From Strobilurus pachycystidiatus (taxonomy: Eukaryota > Basidiomycota > Agaricomycetes > Agaricales > Physalacriaceae): a stretch of DNA of 64,000 nt. Numbering within the stretch: position 1 is the stretch's first letter; each line of letters begins with the position of its first letter. The notes beneath the pieces are model-generated. The model worked only from the letters and a program-made list of their open reading frames with translations. It was not told the origin of the DNA and searched no databases. Made by a program: the position numbers and the translations under genes. The DNA lies in contig JAHLMK010000027.1 of NCBI GenBank assembly GCA_019915135.1, forward strand, positions 62,001 through 126,000. Direction: 5' to 3'. Below, one piece after another: positions 1 to 10,764 of this stretch.

Positions 1-334
1 GTCAGGCTGGTTGAACTAGGGTCGGAGAGGATGCGGCACGTACACGACCTGGTCGGGCTGATTGAGCTTGTACAGACGCAGCGCAAAGGCCAAAAAGGTC
101 AGCACTGCTACCACAATGGCGCTGGCGCGGTCTGTGTCCAGGAATCTCTCTATGGGATGCGGGTCTCGCTGTCGGTGCGACGTTAGAGGCGGACGTGGCG
201 GGATGGCCATGGGAACGCACTGGGGCCTTGTACACGTGTTCGGCCTCTTCGTCTTCCTGGGTGGCGTCGACGTGCGACAGTGGTTTGCGCTGGCGGAGCG
301 CCTTGCCCGTCGGGGACGACGACGAGGGCGGCAT
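1..334 (-). CDS. Protein O-mannosyltransferase (PMT family), 5' end only
   Basis: PMTs transfer mannose from dolichyl-phosphate mannose to Ser/Thr of secretory proteins in the ER membrane. Only the N-terminus is present; the gene runs off the left edge. The model starts at the ATG at 334. Exon 1 (334-221) encodes 38 polar residues. A 52 nt intron (220-169, GTGCGT to ACAG) leads into exon 2 (168-44), which encodes a first membrane segment (AIVVAVLTFLAFALRLY) followed by LNQPDQVV. In PMTs this is followed by FDEVHFG, which would lie in the next exon outside the window; a GTACGT donor follows immediately. The visible part does not decide between the Pmt1 and Pmt4 subfamilies. The family call rests on the RLYKLNQPDQVV context and on position relative to the membrane segment. 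Confidence 0.72.
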
Positions 335-575
335 GGAGATGGGGAGAATGGAAGCAATTTTACGGGTTCAAGTCCTTTCGCGCGTGCTCAACCTGAACTT
401 AGGTAAGCATCAATCATGACTTGCCGTTTTGAGCAGTGGACGCTTCGCCTTGACAGTGACACGTTTCGTCTGCTATCATCCATCTGGTAAGTTGACGACG
501 TTCGCCGACTTTGGATATCTGATATCTGCTCTCTCAGTAGGCAGTCAGAACGTGGACTACGCGTATCGAACTGCC

Positions 576-2050
576 ATGAGCGTGCTTCGGAAAGGTACGA
601 GCGACCTTTCATCTACAACTTTGTGAAGCTCAGATATCTGTGTTCAGACTTCTTCGATACCTTCCCATCGGAGCTGCTGGACAGGATCATAGCAGACAAT
701 GCGGACGACATCAAGACAATACATGCTAGCTCACTCGTCTCCAAGGCTTGGCGCGTACTCTCTCTTCGTTACCTGTTCAGCAAGATGAGGATCAGTGTAA
801 GAAAGGATGTCACTCGATGGAACAGCATTATGGCGGATCTACCCGACGTCAGCAATTACATCCAGGAAGCAGTTTTCTCTGCTCTGTACGAGCCCTCTGA
901 AACGCCTCCGGAAGGAATCCCGCACGCTACGTATCCCGACGGCAAGAAGGAATACTTGCTAGTCACACTTCCGCCGGATATGAATCTCCCATCTCTGCCA
1001 TCTGTTAAGAGATTACAATGGGCCACAGCGGCGGCATCAGCACAACCATTTACTGCCTCTGCGACGGAGGAGTTCTTGTTGCTCTTCCCTTCTGTTGAAG
1101 TACTGCTTCTCGGCGGTAAACTCGCCTCTGCTGTGGACTTGGCAAGGGTGTTCACACTATTTCCCAATCTACGGAGCCTCTCACTCGTGGGCACCAGTTT
1201 TGAGTCGCCAACGCCCCCTACTCCACACCCATCCATTTCCTTGCCTTTGGAGAAGCTTGAAGCCTTGATTTTTACCGAGCAGGACTCTTGCCTGGATTGG
1301 CTCCTTGATGGGGTAATCACCGCAACCAACTGTCCCCATGTCTGCAAGATCGTGTTCAACTTTGGCCTTATTCCCTTCTCTCCGCACGGTCTTGGACGCC
1401 TCATCCATAATCTTTCGGATTCATTGGAGCTATTAGCCCTTCCGCCACCATCGAGCCTCTTCACGACGATGTATCATAACGCCGGTGAGTACTTACTCTT
1501 CTGTTCACGTTGGCTTGATTTTCATGTAAATATGTAAAAGATTGGTGGACTGGAAGCCCTCCTTCGTTCCTTCCTACTAAACTACCAAAACTTCGGTGCA
1601 TAACCTTTGGTATGATATATCTGGGTTCTCATTGGGAACCGGAGCTCAGCATGGAATGGGTCCGTACGACAATGGAGATGTTACCGTCGGCCCCATCCTT
1701 AACACGATTGAAGTTAATGATGTACGGTGCAACTCCGCTCGAGATGGTCGATATCTTCACGTCTACCTTTGATTGGTCGGTGTTCATCCAGGCACTTGCT
1801 CAGCGCGTTGGGGCGCTGAAAGAAATCATCTTTGATATGCACATGGAAGATCAGTTCGAGAAGCGCGCTATGAAGCGAATTGAGAAGAAGATTCATGCGG
1901 TATGGCCAAAGGTTCCACTGGAGATGTGTATCCGGTGGGGTACGTGACTTCTCTGGATGTCAATGGGTTTCAACGGTTCTGACCTCTTTGCCATCAGTGG
2001 ACGAAAGTGTGGATGTTTTCAATGAGCCAGGAGTGATAGAATTTGATTGA
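576..2050 (+). CDS. F-box-like protein, copy A
   Basis: Likely substrate adaptor of an SCF ubiquitin ligase. Four exons: 576-594, 648-1484, 1541-1939, 1998-2050, giving 435 aa in frame. The first exon encodes only MSVLRK plus one base, and the same tiny exon opens all four copies in this window. The F-box-like region follows at about residues 8-50 (ELLDRIIADN, then SLVSKAWRVLSLRYLF). The rest resembles the degenerate leucine-rich regions of basidiomycete F-box proteins, with repeated LFPSVEVLLL- and LFPNLRSLSL-type lines. The gene is almost identical to copy D (53370-54844) from about position 890 onwards, introns included, but differs in its first 250 coding bases. Its upstream sequence lacks the promoter block shared by B, C and D. 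Targets cannot be predicted. Confidence 0.8.
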
Positions 2051-2923
2051 ATTGTGCAAGCACCCTTTGGCCGGGTACTAGTAGCACTATACGTGCATAA
2101 CTTCTATCGACATAAAATGGTTTCGGAGTCTGATATTTGACAATTGAGACCCGTCAGATCTTGTCCTCCACCGTCATCATCAGGAAACCGCGCCATTCGT
2201 AACCGCGGATCTTCGTTCTCTCTCTCTATGATGTCTCGGAGTCGTCAGTACCAGCATCGTATCCTCTCCCGTGGAACTGACCCCATGCAGTTCGCATCAA
2301 CATGATCAAGCACTTATGTAGCAAGCTCAATGATGACGGATGCGAAGCTGATGTTCGCCGACTTCGCATTCCTGCAGGATGGACTGGCTAAGGGTGAAGC
2401 AAGCGCGGTTCGTGCGGATGGCAATGCGTCATCCTGGTGTGTGCTTTCGGCTCCTGCGCGAGTGAATGCCCTCTTGCTCTTTGGGGACCGACACGCGTAG
2501 TATCGTGTCAACCTTCCCAGGACCCGGGCCGTGTCGAGTTCAAGCCAATGAAGGGTTCAACCTAACCAGCTGCAGGCATCGCTGTGGAATCAGAACAAGG
2601 CAAGGGCAACTGAGCGGCATATGCACTGGCCCAAGAGACATGTTCCGAGAACAAGGCAGAAGCCACTAGGCTGGCAATTTCAATGTCCTCACGCTTGCCC
2701 TAAGCTCTCACATCTACATTCATTTGCTGTGATATGTCAGCACTGAGAATAGCTCGCAGCCACCAATACACTTTTGATATTGGATAACTTTGCCCCAGAG
2801 GAAACGTACTTCCATCTCGCGGAATCGGGCGGTCACTGGCAGTGCGAGTTCGGGATACCGCCTCGGTGGCCATTCCGCTAAGTATAGTATAAGACGAGGA
2901 GGAGTTGGGCTACGCTGTCAATC
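2051..2923. other. Intergenic stretch with one copy of a diverged repeat
   Basis: No convincing gene. Positions 2340-2512 resemble 4250-4384 on the far side of the dehydrogenase gene. The shared core begins GATGTTCGCCGACTT, and a second conserved patch (TGGTGTGT then TTTCGG) follows. Short open frames here have neither splice logic nor a recognisable product. Confidence 0.5.
2340..2512 (+). repeat. Diverged direct repeat, left copy
   Basis: Left member of a pair flanking the SDR gene; the right member is at 4250-4384. Both contain GATGTTCGCCGACTT(C/T)GCAT and CTGCAGG, then TGGTGTGT and TTTCGG, then a region ending in an ATCGTGTCAA motif. The copies differ by several indels. A shorter related stretch (GTTCGCCGACTTTGGATAT) is at 500-520. 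The nature of the repeat is unknown; it could be a transposon remnant or a duplicated gene edge. Confidence 0.55.
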
Positions 2924-4022
2924 ATGTCTCAATCACTGGCACTCCCTGGACGCGTCGCCTTGAGTGTGAGATCCTTCTTCTGCCCTCGTTCGAGTCCGAA
3001 CTCATAGCTTTCACAGTGGATTTATGATCGCTTCGGCCTTCGCTAACAGTGGCGCCAAGGTGTACATCACCGGAAGACGTCTGGAGGTCCTCCAGAAAGC
3101 TGCGGCTTCCCAGAGCTATCTGAGTGGTTCCATTGTGGCGTAAGTACATTCTCATGGAACCATATCCCGTGCTCACTGTAGATGTATGATAGGATCAAGA
3201 TGGATGCCACAGATGAGGCCTCTGTTCGTGAAGCGGTCGATGTCATCAGGAAGTCGGATGGCAAGCTCGACATCTTGGTGAACAAGTTCGTGAAGTTGGC
3301 GACATACTATTCATCTGACTGACATCCTTAATCAACATCAGTGCGGGTGTCAGCGGCCCAATCATCGGGAATGACCAGTTCATTGAGACGAAAATGGCCT
3401 CTTCGGATCCATTTGAGCCTGAATCCGTCAAGATTTGGCAGGATATGTTCTCGCTGAACACAATTGCTCCCTTCTTCATCATTCGCGCGTTTAACGAGCT
3501 TCTGCTCGAAGGCGCGCTCGCTCGTGGAGAGCAGGCTACCTCTAGTGTCATCAATATATCCAGCGCGGCTGCCGCTATCAAGTTGTCTGCTACGTCCGCC
3601 TCCGTGAGTTTGTGCTTATCGAATTCTGGAACTTTGCACTCAGCGCTCGACAGTTTGCATACTCGTCGACGAAAGCCGCTCTGGACCATCTGACAGTCGC
3701 TTTAGCCACAAGCTTCGCCATGAGAGGCATGCCCATCCGCGTCAACGCGATACAGCCTGGCGCGTTTATGTCGGAATTGGCAGTCCAGGTGCCGGGTTTG
3801 CTGAATACCGTCAGGACCACCCCGATGCCAGGTTTTATCGCTGTGGCGCCTGCTAAGAGGCTCGGAACGTTAGTGAAGGTTTTGTATGACCTAGAACGGA
3901 GTCCTTGACTGTTTTCCAGGTCGGAAGAAATGGCGTCGACTGCATTGTATTTGGCGACGACGGACTACGTCAACGGGGCTATCATCAGAGTCGACGGCGG
4001 GGTGTCTTTGGTTAATGCTTAG
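2924..4022 (+). CDS. Short-chain dehydrogenase/reductase with a damaged N-terminus
   Basis: Classical-SDR-like NAD(P) oxidoreductase with unknown substrate. Clear downstream features are the NNAG motif (split by an intron at about 3290-3341, AAC AA|T), the active-site YSSTK (Tyr-x3-Lys), the serine segment NISSAAA, PGAF, and the C-terminal line ending VDGGVSLVNA. Splice joins from about 3018 to the TAG at 4020-4022 keep frame. The 5' end is abnormal. The ATG at 2924 opens MSQSLALPGRVAL, but the expected TGxxxGIG cofactor loop is absent. No GT-AG pair between 2970 and 3020 joins this stretch in frame to GFMIASAFA. Either a small deletion removed the loop, or translation starts at the internal ATG at 3024. 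Both would give an enzyme unlikely to bind its cofactor normally, so this may be a recent pseudogene. Confidence 0.65.
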
Positions 4023-4885
4023 CCGTCAATACCATAAGGTTGCAAGTCGTCAGTCTCACTCGTTCGTAATAGAATGGGAGTACTTCGCCAAGAGAAGCGA
4101 AGGAGAATCGTGGTTCTCTAGAACTGACACTGACACAGAACGAGATGAGGACCCTCCAGGTGCATACCTGAGTACTTGCGAGTACCGGTGGTTGAGCGGA
4201 AGGAACCGCGGTACCATTGAGCACCTGGAAAGCAAGATCACGAACAGAGCCGATGTTCGCCGACTTTGCATTTCTGCAGGTGACTCTGGGCCTGGCGTAT
4301 CCAGGCATCGATGGTGTGTTTTCGGTTCCGGCTGAGTACACGTCCTGCGAGTAAATCTCGTCTGCATAACACGATCGTGTCAAAGTTCTCAGCCTTCAAG
4401 CTTCAAGCTTCAAGTTTAGCAGCCGGCCTGGGCCTGTGCCGCGTTATCAATCACAATCAATCGCCGACCTCTGTTCCGCCGTGCCAAGAGAGGCCAAGAG
4501 AGGTTCGGAGAGAGCACGGAAGAGGCATTCAAACCCGCCCCGAGATCGACATCTGGCAGAGCCCACCATACTCAGCACAGAGCACACACAGAGCGTGTTT
4601 CGGTTCAGCTCAGGAATGAACTGATGGCAGAGATTCCGAGCATCGGCCACACGAGAAAAGCAAAAATAGCGCAGTTGCCCTTTTGGGACGGTCCGTTTCA
4701 ACTTCTCTTTCTCAGACAGTGAGACACAGTCAGCGCGAGCGCTCAGTCTGCCGGCACTTAGTTCCTTGCTTTGATCAGCATCCACGCCTTTCCTCTTTCC
4801 TCCCACTTTCTTCCCTCCTGTCCGACTTTCGCACTGCTTTCTTCCATTTTCCCCTTCTACTTCATTTCTCCCGTATTTATACTAA
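4023..4885. other. Intergenic region and copper-ATPase promoter
   Basis: Contains the right copy of the diverged repeat (4250-4384). Before the copper ATPase there is a pyrimidine-rich tract (about 4785-4870) running almost to the ATG, typical of basidiomycete core promoters. A TATTTATACT stretch lies immediately before the start codon. No gene is seen. Confidence 0.5.
4250..4384 (+). repeat. Diverged direct repeat, right copy
   Basis: Partner of 2340-2512; see that entry. It starts with GATGTTCGCCGACTTTGCAT and ends near ATCGTGTCAA. The spacing to the left copy is about 1.9 kb, and the SDR gene lies between. Confidence 0.55.
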
Positions 4886-7800
4886 ATGGCCACCATTCTG
4901 AACAACCTCTGGGCGAAACTCACCCCAACCCACACCGAGTTTCCTCTAGGCTCAACCGAGCCTCTCATGGCCCCCGGCGCCAGCGAACTCGAGCCCGATG
5001 CCCCAGCTGCGGAGAAGGCTGATTTCAGAATAAGCGGCATGACATGCGGTGCATGCGTAGAGGTGTGTCGCACATACCTCTCTCTTCGACAACATCATGT
5101 CTGATTGGCCTCAAGTCGATAGAGGGCATGCTCCGCACCCAGGACGGCATCTTCTCAGTCAAAGTCGCTCTCCTTGCCGAACGTGGCGTTGTCGAGTACG
5201 ACCCTACACTGTGGACGCCGGAGAAGATTGCCGGGGAAATTGAGGATATTGGATTCGACGCCTCCCCCATTGCTCCCGAGAAGGAGGACACCGTCATCCT
5301 GCGCGTCTATGGAATGACCTGCTCGTCGTGCACCGGCACCGTCGAGAGTGGACTTGCCGCCGTCCCTGGAATTCTCAGCGTCGCCGTCTCGTTGGCAACC
5401 AATACTGCAACGATACGCTTCGACAGGACGTTTATAGGTCCGCGGGAGATGGTCGATCGGATCGAAGACATGGGCTTTGACGCCATGCTGTCCGACCAGA
5501 ACGACGCTACCCAGGTGGAGTCTCTCACGCGTACTAAGGAGGTCCTCGAATGGCGCTCGCGCTTCCTGTGGGCCGTCATGTTCGCCGTCCCCGTCTTCTT
5601 GATCTCCATGATATTTCCGCGCTTCCCCTTCATTGAGTCGATCCTTGCCATCCACGTCTTCAACGCGGTCCATATCGGCGATGTGCTATTGCTGGCTATC
5701 ACCACGCCAGCTCAATTCTGGGTTGGAGCCAAGTTCTACCGCAGTGCTTTGAAAGCGCTGAAACATCGCTCGGCCACTATGGACGTTTTGGTCATGCTGG
5801 GCACGTCGGCAGCTTATTTTTACTCTCTCGGCGTCATGTTCTGTGCACTGTTCAACTCGGACCCCGACTATCGCCCGATGTTGTTCTTTGACACGAGCAC
5901 CATGCTCATCATGTTTGTGTCACTCGGCCGCTACCTCGAGAACAAGGCCAAAGGTCGCACGAGTGCCGCACTCACTGATCTGATGGCACTTGCACCCAGT
6001 ATGGCCACCATCTACACAGATCCCCCGACGTTCGCTCAGGAGAAGCGTATCCCCACCGAGCTAGTCGAGGTCGGTGACACTGTCAAACTCGTACCTGGGG
6101 ACAAGATTCCGGCAGACGGAACTGTGGTACGAGGGTCGTCGAGCGTTGATGAAAGCGCTGTCACCGGCGAGGCGGTTCCTGTGGTCAAACAGATCGGTGA
6201 TACGGTCATCGGTGGCACAGTCAACGGTCTCGGGACGTTTGACATGCGTGTCACGCGCGCGGGTAAGGACACTGCTCTCGCGCAGATTGTCCGACTTGTC
6301 GAAGAGGCGCAGACTTCGAAAGCGCCGATTCAAGCATTCGCTGACCGTGTGGCCGGATTCTTCGTGCCTGCTGTTATCTCTCTTGCCGTCATCACCTTCG
6401 TGATTTGGACATTTGTCTCCCTCGTCGTGCACGAGGAACATCTCCCCACGATGTTCCACAACCCCCATGCTGGTAAATTCGCTGTCTGCTTGCAGATGTG
6501 CATCAGTGTAGTCGTTGTCGCGTGTCCTTGTGCGCTGGGTCTCAGTACTCCCACCGCTATCATGGTCGGCACTGGTATGGGCGCGAAGAACGGCATCCTC
6601 ATCAAGGGAGGCCGAGCTCTGGAGGCGAGCAAGAACATCAAGCGCATCGTCTTTGATAAAACTGGAACCGTCACTGTCGGGAAACTTAGCGTAGTTGATA
6701 TGTTCTGGGGAGCTGATGCTGGTGGACTGGACGGCCTCTGTGCAGACGCCCAGACGCCTCGGAGGACTCTGCTAGCGATAGTCGCGTCTACCGAGGCGAA
6801 GTCGGAACATCCGCTCGCGAAAGCGATCGCGCTTCACGGCAAGGAGGTTTTGGGCGACCGCGCTCCGGAAGCATCAGTTGATCAGTTTGAGAGCATCACT
6901 GGTCAGGGTGTCAAGGCTGCCGTTACCTGTGGAGGCATGAAGGCTACGGTCTTCGTAGGCACTGCGAAATTCGTCACTCAGGATGATCTTTCCGGTCCTT
7001 TCTCAACATTCGAGCTGCAGGAGACCACCTTGGGACGTACCGTCATCTATGTGTCGATCCAACGTTCGGCTTCGCGACCGCCGGCCCTTGCGTTGGCGGT
7101 CTCGTTGTCGGATTCACCCAAGCCGTCGAGCAAGTACGCTGTCCGTGCTCTGCAGAAGATGGGGATTGAGGTCAGCATGATCACTGGTGACCAGAAGGCG
7201 ACTGCTCTCGCTATTGCGAAGCAGGTCGGTATCAAACCTGAGTGTGTCTGGGCTGGCATCTCACCGGCGGGCAAGGCGACAATGGTCACTGAACTCGTCG
7301 AGAAGCACGGAGATGGTGTGGCAATGGTATGTTATCTCCTTCCATTCGTACACGATTTTGCTGATAACTCAAACACAGGTTGGAGATGGTATCAACGACT
7401 CTCCCGCCCTCGTCGCCGCTACTGTCGGTATCGCGTTATCTTCCGGGACCTCTGTTGCCATTGAGGCTGCCGATATCATCCTCATGCGCTCAGACCTCCT
7501 CGACGTCGTTGCAGCTCTCCACCTCTCGCGCAGTATATTCGCTGTTATTCGGCGGAACATGATATGGGCATGCGTCTACAACGTTCTCGGCATTCCGCTG
7601 GCGATGGGTGTCCTCTTACCCTGGGGCATCTATATGCATCCCATGCTGGCGGGCGCGGCGATGGCGTGCTCGAGTGTGAGCGTCGTGTCGAGCTCGTTGA
7701 CGCTGAAGTGGTGGAAGCGCCCGAGGGATAGTGTCATGCCTGATGAGGTGCTCGGAGACGAGAAGGATGTTTGGTGGGGCGGCGCGAAGGACGTTGTAGG

Positions 7801-7894
7801 CGATGCTTGGGGCGCGGTCAAGAGCATCGGTGGTAGCCGGAGAACTATGCAGGAAGGATACAGTCCGTTGCCTGTGGAAATGTCTCGCGTCTAG
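4886..7894 (+). CDS. CCC2: Cu+-transporting P-type ATPase (P1B, Ccc2/ATP7 type)
   Basis: Pumps Cu+ from the cytosol into the late Golgi to load secreted cuproenzymes such as multicopper oxidases. Three exons (4886-5062, 5116-7326, 7379-7894) encode 967 aa, a normal length for fungal Ccc2. Two N-terminal heavy-metal-binding domains carry MTCGAC (Cys54, Cys57) and MTCSSC (Cys128, Cys131). All catalytic motifs are intact: TGE at 409-411, the CPC transport motif at 529-531, the DKTGT phosphorylation site with Asp573, SEHPLA, MITGD and GDGIND at the exon 2/3 junction. Membrane helices surround CPC and lie near the C-terminus. The first intron lies inside the first metal-binding domain, directly after its CxxC. 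Nothing suggests damage. Confidence 0.96.
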
Positions 7895-8128
7895 TTTGCT
7901 TCGCTTTCTTGTCCGTACATACTGTTATCGTACTTGCTAGCTAAGCTCGTTGCTATAACGTTCATTGCTCTATTTGTTTATTTGTACTATCATATATTGT
8001 GTATCAATGAAATTGTGCCGCACTGCTTGGAGGTGTCTGATGGCGACGACGGACAATTTAGAGACATAGTCAGCTGTACGCCACATTGCTCTCGGACTGT
8101 GGGCCGTCGGGCCGAACTTACTGTAGCA

Positions 8129-10646
8129 ATGGCCGCGAAGGGAAATCCATTGCACAGCCACTCCCGAGGCTCACAAGTCTCCGTCATCGCGGCGGAAATG
8201 TTCAATAGCCCACGCCCTGTGCAGCCCTACGGCGGACCGTCGACGGCGAGCAATGGCTTTGGAGGCAGCTATGTCGATGAAAACCCGCTTTCTAGCTCGG
8301 CGTACGACGGCCTCGACCCCTGGAGTGCAGCGCCGAGTCCATCTCCTACGCCAATGCCGCCTGCGACGGCCGGATTCAGCTCGGTGATAGGTCTGCACGT
8401 AGTTTCGCCTTTGTTCGCTTTCCGTTTACATTCAATGCAGCCCATGCCACCGTTCCGTCGGTATACAACACTGCGTTTTCCGCCGTCGACCCAGGGAATA
8501 CCGGCTCAGTGTCGGTGGGCTCGTTATCGAGAGTGTTGTCGACTTCGTCTCTCCCGGCATCCACCATTGACAGGGTATTTGGCTTATTGCTCGTCTATCG
8601 TCGCTGTACCCATCCGTCTCCTCTACCAGATCGTCAATGTAGTCAGCGAAGCCCAGTCGCGCGTGTCGAAGGATCAGTTCTTTGTCGCCCTTGCGCTCGT
8701 CGCGTTGGCGCAGGACGGAAAGGGTAAGGCTACTGTGCCCTTCCTAGCCTACTGTCCTCACTCCATCCCCAGATGTTAGCGTGGAACAGGTCGCAGCCTT
8801 GAACACACTTCCCGAACCCAGACTCGACTTGAGCCATCTGCAGCCATCCACGTTCTCGCCACCCCCAATCAAGCAGAACAACAGCGGCATCGGGCGTCCA
8901 ACGTTGCCCACTTTTACTTCCGACGACCCATGGAACACCAGTCGCGCGGTTGGCGGACCTTCGAATATGGGCGGATTCGAAGGCCCTTCCCGTAACGGTG
9001 CCCCGTCATCTTTAGCTGGCAGTGGCCTTCCTCCGGACTGGTGGAAGAGACAAGACACGGTCTCAGTCACGATACTGGGACAACAGGGCTTCATATTGAA
9101 CCGATATACTGTTTATCAAGTCAAGACGGAGGTGAGAGACTCCTTTCGTTCTGTATATACCGTTTCTCAAACTTCCAGAATCTAGCTTGGTGCCCCCGTT
9201 TCTCGCCGATACTCCGAATTCGTCTTCTTATGGGACGTGCTCACTCGACGATATCCCTTCCGTCTGTTTCCAGCTTTACCCCCGAAGCGCGTCGGACCAG
9301 ATGACTACTTCCTCGAACAACGGCGTCGTGGGCTCGTGCGCTGCCTCAATTTCGTCAGGTATGCAACTACACCCCAGATATCTTCGTTTCTGAATATCTA
9401 CCAGGAATCATCCCATCATCAAAGAGGATGCCGTCCTGGCAGTGTTTCTGACCCATCCTAACTTCGAGGACTGGCGCAAGCAGACATCAGTGTCTCTCGA
9501 TGAAGAGTCGGCTGGCAAGCACGTTGACAAAGTTGAGGAGATGGCCATTCCCAGTGATTTGGAGGATAAGATTGCGTATGTTGTCGTGTTTCTCCATAAC
9601 ACCTGTTTGGCTGACTGCTCACCAGATCTGTCCGAGGGAGAGTGAACCCGCTCATTGACCAGTGGCAGAGGATCTGTATTCTCGCGGAACGGATAATAAA
9701 GAGGCGCGAATCAGCTGCGGTACGAAGCCCACCGTTTCGACGTCCTTTTCTCCCGACTCACTCGGCTTCTTTACCTTCCTCGTTCTCTGCACCTGCCTCT
9801 CCGACCATGTCAACCCACTCTTCCATTGCCTCTGGTACTCCTTCGATCAACTCTTTCATGGAATTCTTGTCGTCTTCTACCTCGGCCTTCGACTCGCAGG
9901 GGGATCTGGCTAGATTGACAAACACTATTCGGTCTGTTGTGGAAGTCAATGAACGTTGTTGGCGGGGGGATGAATGTGAGCTCTCTAATGGCGTGCGGAT
10001 GGGCCTTGAGCAAGTTGCTGCCCATTGCCAAAGGCATACTGAGCTGTCGGAGCTTCGGGTGCGTTGGCTGTCATTCTCAATATGATTGATCTAAACCTAT
10101 CTTTAGACGCGTGCTTTATTCGATACTACCTTAGAAGCGTTGAAGGTTAGTCATCTGAACACCGGTCGATGGACGAAATGTATTTACCTCACCCCAAGGC
10201 TCAGCGCGACTTGTACGTTGCTGTGCGTGATCTTTTGATCAGACACGATCGACTCTCCATCGACCAAGTGGAGCGTTTGAAAAAGCGGGTTGAGAGCACA
10301 TCCCTCAAGCTTGAGGGAGTACGGGCACAACAGAAGGATGGCTGGCAGGAGGAAGTAGAGCGTCTCAGCGCGCTCTATGAGAAGGATCAAGCCACGATAT
10401 TAGCGCAATTAAGTCGCCGGGTGTTCATCCGTGCTTGGTAAGGCCTTGGTTTACCTTTTGAGCCAGTCTACTGACTACTCTCGCAGCCTGTGGCACGAAC
10501 TAAGGGCGGTTCTTCATAACCGCGAGAACACGCTTGTTACAGTCTTGGTACAAACATTCACGAGGGAGGAACAGGAGTTCTCGGAAAGTATCTTCCAAAA
10601 TTGGGTATCTCTTTCGGAAGGCGTGGATGGTATGCCTTTCGAGTGA
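8129..10646 (+). CDS. MVP1: Sorting nexin Mvp1 (SNX8-like)
   Basis: Endosomal PX-BAR protein that binds PI3P and forms tubules for retrograde recycling and vacuolar sorting. The start is at ATG 8129 (MAAKGNPLHS); a second Met (MFNSPRP, 8197) is an alternative and matches the usual family start better. Order of parts: Pro/Ser-rich N-terminus, an EH-like region (VYNTAFSAVDPGNTGSVSV), a linker, a PX domain (DTVSVTILGQQ ... SRRYSEFVFLWDVL ... LPPKR ... NHPIIKEDAVLAVFL), then a helical BAR-like part to the TGA at 10644-10646. At least eight introns of about 50 nt interrupt it, two inside PX. The signature SRRYSEF basic patch for phosphoinositide binding is present. The next gene follows on the same strand. 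Confidence 0.9.
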
Positions 10647-10764
10647 GCTTCGAAATCGAAATCTAGGCTACTTAAGTTCGGACTACTGATAACATGTATA
10701 CCCACATCTCACGATCTGTCACGACCCATTTATCGCATACACACACACACTTGACACCCGAATT

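Noticed and set aside
623..1537. An open frame beginning at a GTG codon just inside F-box copy A
   Set aside because: GTG is not a plausible eukaryotic start. The ATG at 576 with the small conserved exon gives proteins of equal length in all four copies.
7934..8128. An N-terminal extension of MVP1 with a hydrophobic stretch
   Set aside because: There is no ATG in that part, and it lies in the 3' UTR region of the copper ATPase. MVP1 proteins are cytosolic.
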